NCBI GenBank assembly: GCA_014529385.2
Contig: CM043966.1
Span: 95,441,087-95,505,086, forward strand
Reading direction: 5' to 3'
From: Adiantum capillus-veneris
Lineage: Eukaryota; Streptophyta; Polypodiopsida; Polypodiales; Pteridaceae
DNA: 64,000 nucleotides
Shown piece by piece: positions 61,165 to 64,000 of the stretch. The notes under the pieces were generated by a model, which saw nothing but the letters and a program-made list of their open reading frames with translations, searched no databases and was not told the origin of the DNA. The first letter of the stretch is position 1. Each line of letters opens with the position of its first letter. Position numbers and translations under genes: made by a program.

Positions 61165-63673
61165 TTGACCTTTGCTGGTGATGGAGAAAAGGGCCTTCTG
61201 GGTTATTGTAAATCACTTACAAGAGAAGCTGAAACTTACAAGAGCATTCTCCAAGCTCAACAATGTGAGATTGTTCGCCTTTCACATTTACATTCTACAG
61301 ATCAGGTTACCATTTTGCAACATAAAACAGAGGTACAAGAACTAAAAGGAAAGGTGCGAAGTTGTCAAATGAAGGACACCATCTTGGGTGGTCGTATCCG
61401 AAAGAAGAAATTGCGCAATCTTGAAACATTGCAGGTTGCATCAGGAGGTCTCAAGAAAAGAATCCGAGCATTAAGGTGATGCTTCTTGGTTGGCTACATT
61501 GTCTTAGTTAAGTAATCTTTTTGTTTTTTCTTGTTATGCATTGTTTTCATGTGCCTAAATAGTGTTAGTGAAGCAAATTTTGTGTTATTTACTTATGCAT
61601 TGTCTTCATGTAGAGATTCAATCTATCCTGACAAGGAAAACATTGACCCCAAAGCCAATATAGGAAAGAGATTGAAGCCACTTATAAGTAGAAGCCTGGC
61701 AGCAGATATAGTACATGACAAGAAGTTTAAGGTTCTACAAAGAAATGTAGTGGACCGCTTTATTTCAAAGAACTCAGTGCCTGCAAAAGAGATACAAGGC
61801 ACACTTGATTCACTTGGTGTAAGCAAAAGAGGATATTCGGCTATCCAAAAGTCTGTCTCATCCATCTTTGTTAGGAAGGGTATAAAATCCAAACTTCTAC
61901 CATCAGCCTCAAGTGTTTGGAAAGAGAGGCTTCAGCTTAACGAGGCACAGGGAGACTATCTTGGACAGCCCTTTCATATTAAAGCAACTTACAGTGGCCA
62001 TGGAGCGAACATGGCATATGATGAGTTCAACAATATTTTTATGGACCTGCGGATACTACAGAAGAGAATGGTGGAGTTTTACAACATCACATTTGAAGAG
62101 TCACGTGGGCTATTACATTTTGTGTTAAAACTGGATGAGTGTGAGCTTGTTAAAGAGAAAAAGCTAGAGCGTGTTACTATTACTTTAATGAATAGAGCCC
62201 TCTCAAAGTGTCCCAGTGATGATCCTTTATATTTTAGTGTTCAATCAGAATCTAACATATGGTGGCTTGGTGCGTTTGAGGTAAGCGATATTCTCAAGTA
62301 AGCTCAAATGTTCAGATCTACTTAAGTCTCATTTATTTTGTGTTGCAGGTAAAGAAAGAAGATCATGAGATTCTTTATTGGGTGTTCCATCGAACTAATA
62401 TTCCGGAGGTGATTGATCGACAGACTAACCAGGGAGAGGTACTACGTCTAGATGGAAGGGGAGACTTTCAAGTTCAGTGGCATCTTGCAGGTGACCTTAA
62501 AACATTAAAGTGCATGTATAATTGTGGAATGGGTGCAATGGCAAAGTCACCGTGTTTGTTCTGCATGGAGCCTGCAAAGGTCATGGACCCAAAGTGGTGG
62601 AGAAAAGCTCCAACACGTCACATTGAGGATCCTGCTTTTCGACCCGTTTTGAAAATACCACTTGTGAATGTCCACATTTGTACAATGCATGCCCTTTGTA
62701 GAATTGTGGAGAAATTGGTCTACTTATACATCAGGTTTGCTTGGAAGATTAAGAACTCCGCAGAACGACAAGTAGCCCTGCAGTGCTTAGAAATGGTACT
62801 GTTGGATATGGGGCTTCATGGTGGCAATGTGAAAATCCAGCGGGATGAAAAGAGATCAACTGCTGAGAAGGATGTCCCATGCAAACCATCCATCGGTGGG
62901 GTGAAGGCACGGAGGTTTTTATCTAAGCCCCAAGGTACAAGAGATCCAAAGCTAACAAAACATGGAAAAATATATAACACATCTTATGTTAGCAAGGTAG
63001 AGTATCAGAGCTGGAAAAAGCTACATATTGCAGTCAAAGACCACGAACCAACTACTCGTAACGCGAAGGCTGAGGTTTGGCGATCAATAGACATCCTATT
63101 TTTGATGTGCGACAAAGATGACTGGTCACAAGGTGATATGAACAAGTTCAAGGAAAATCTCAACCTTCTGAAAAAATCATTCAAGACAGCATGGACAGAC
63201 ACCCAGATTACTCACTACATGGTATTATAATGTATTTCTTTCTCTCTTATGTGCAAATATGTGACTGTAAAACATTCTAACTAATCTGTTTTCATATCCA
63301 ACACATCATCTTCAATCATTTGCCATATTTTATACAGAAGTATGGGAACCCGGCAATATGGAATACCCAAGGGATGGAAAAGTCTCATTACATGGCGAGA
63401 AATGCTTATTTCAGGCACACACGACATGGTGGCTCTCGAATCAAGGCTAACAGTTTGAGAGAACTATTTGAATGGTTCTATCGTAGAATCATTCATCGAA
63501 TGCAGGCAAAAGAAGTCTTGGCAAATTCAGCAACAGCACAAGCCATCAGACATTTACAACAACAAAAAGCTAAAAGATCAATGGCATACAACAACTCCGG
63601 AGCTCGTGAAAGTCAACGAAGGTGGAGAGAGACAATGGTGTATGTGAATCACAAGTGGAGAAAGATACTCTGA
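61165..63673 (+). CDS. DDE-type transposase gene, unclassified superfamily (copy 2)
   Basis: Spliced gene model: exon 61165-61475 (frame open upstream to about 61082), exon 61614-62280, exon 62349-63221, last exon to 63673. Introns 61476-61613 (GTGATG...TAG) and 62281-62348 (GTAAGC...CAG) keep frame exactly. The third starts at 63222 (GTATTA). A coiled-coil, basic N-terminus leads to LKLDECEL (first Asp), FQVQWHLAGDLKTLKC (second Asp) with a following CLFC, and PLVNVHICTMHALCR. Then comes IWNTQGMEKSHYMARNAYF (Glu). The D...D...E order, the Cys pair after the second Asp and the GMEKSH block are as in large DDE transposases of the Academ/KDZ/RAG-like grade. I cannot name the superfamily. A diverged second copy at 49767 supports a mobile element. 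Confidence 0.75.
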
Positions 63674-63736
63674 GTGGATGACATTGTACAAAATTTATGT
63701 AATACATGATCTTATACAATTGCTACTTGAAGTGTA

Positions 63737-64000
63737 TCAAGATTTTGCAGGTTCAATTTTGTTTTTTGGCACGTCACCCTTGTAACGAATCATGAGATGT
63801 TTGCCATACTCTAAAAGTTCATCTGGGTTTTGTCTACCAAGAGCTAGTGCCATTGTTGTGTAGGTGTAGTAATACGCTGCCCGACCACCTGTATAGCCTG
63901 GGCAGTAACCAAAACAATCTCTAGCAAACACTTTGTCCACAAGAATGACTTTATCTGCACTTTTGGGCAGCACCGGTCCACCCAAGAAGCGTGATAGTGT
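63737..64000 (-). CDS. Unidentified partial ORF at right edge
   Basis: Minus-strand frame open from the window edge to a stop at 63737 (at least 87 codons; true start outside). It includes SADKVILVDKVFARDCFGYC, then GYTGGRAAYYYTYTTMALAL and ELLEYGKHLMIRYKGDVPKN. It looks like real protein (aromatic and hydrophobic blocks, charged tail) but matches no family I recognise. It is convergent with the transposase and ends 64 bp from it, so it could be a second gene of the same element. Confidence 0.45.
   Translation of the reverse strand, partial: TLSRFLGGPVLPKSADKVILVDKVFARDCFGYCPGYTGGRAAYYYTYTTMALALGRQNPDELLEYGKHLMIRYKGDVPKNKIEPAKS

Overview
The window looks like intergenic nuclear DNA from a large, repeat-rich land-plant genome. 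The signs are Ty1/copia and Ty3/gypsy elements primed by initiator-Met tRNA (TGGTATCAGAGC-type sites), LINE remnants with a plant-type zf-RVT tail, plant-like introns, and very many (GA)n/(CT)n and (CA)n microsatellites. No ordinary host gene with an intact, recognisable reading frame was found. A fern or other non-seed plant is possible, but that is only an impression from the repeat style.

Layout. 1-1870: broken LINE pieces. 4137-11522: two minus-strand copia elements of one family, with A (4271-8471, TSD TGCAA) nested inside B. 12041-12262: an RNase H fragment. 12816-18326: a complete Tnt1/Tork-like copia with 192-bp LTRs and TSD ATTAA, sitting inside a dispersed repeat that recurs at 18835 and 49025. 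21140-22117: a collapsed copia. 25470-46420: a four-level gypsy nest. Outer element C begins and ends at (CA)n. It contains D (29441-44094, TSD AGACC). D's 5' LTR contains the ORF-less element E (30278-35819), and D's integrase region contains a solo LTR F (40556-41341, TSD CATAG). 46421-49024 is mostly simple or non-coding DNA.

The last 15 kb is different. It holds two diverged copies of an unclassified DDE-type transposase: a decayed one at 49767-51070 and a spliced, nearly intact gene at 61165-63673. Just downstream of the decayed copy is an ORF whose C-terminal half is a histone-H3 fold of centromeric (CenH3) type (52144-52590). A 337-bp foldback hairpin follows (52767-53103), and then minus-strand debris that weakly resembles an XPG/FEN nuclease (53293-54300). 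One reading is that these are cargo genes of a large DNA transposon; another is chance juxtaposition of a CenH3 pseudogene. A 348-codon gag-like ORF (58610-59656) and an unrecognised minus-strand ORF running off the right edge (63737-64000) complete the window.

In the retroelements gag, protease, integrase, RT and RNase H would together make new copies, but every copy seen here carries stops, frameshifts or deletions. The DDE gene at 61165-63673 is the best-preserved protein gene in the window.
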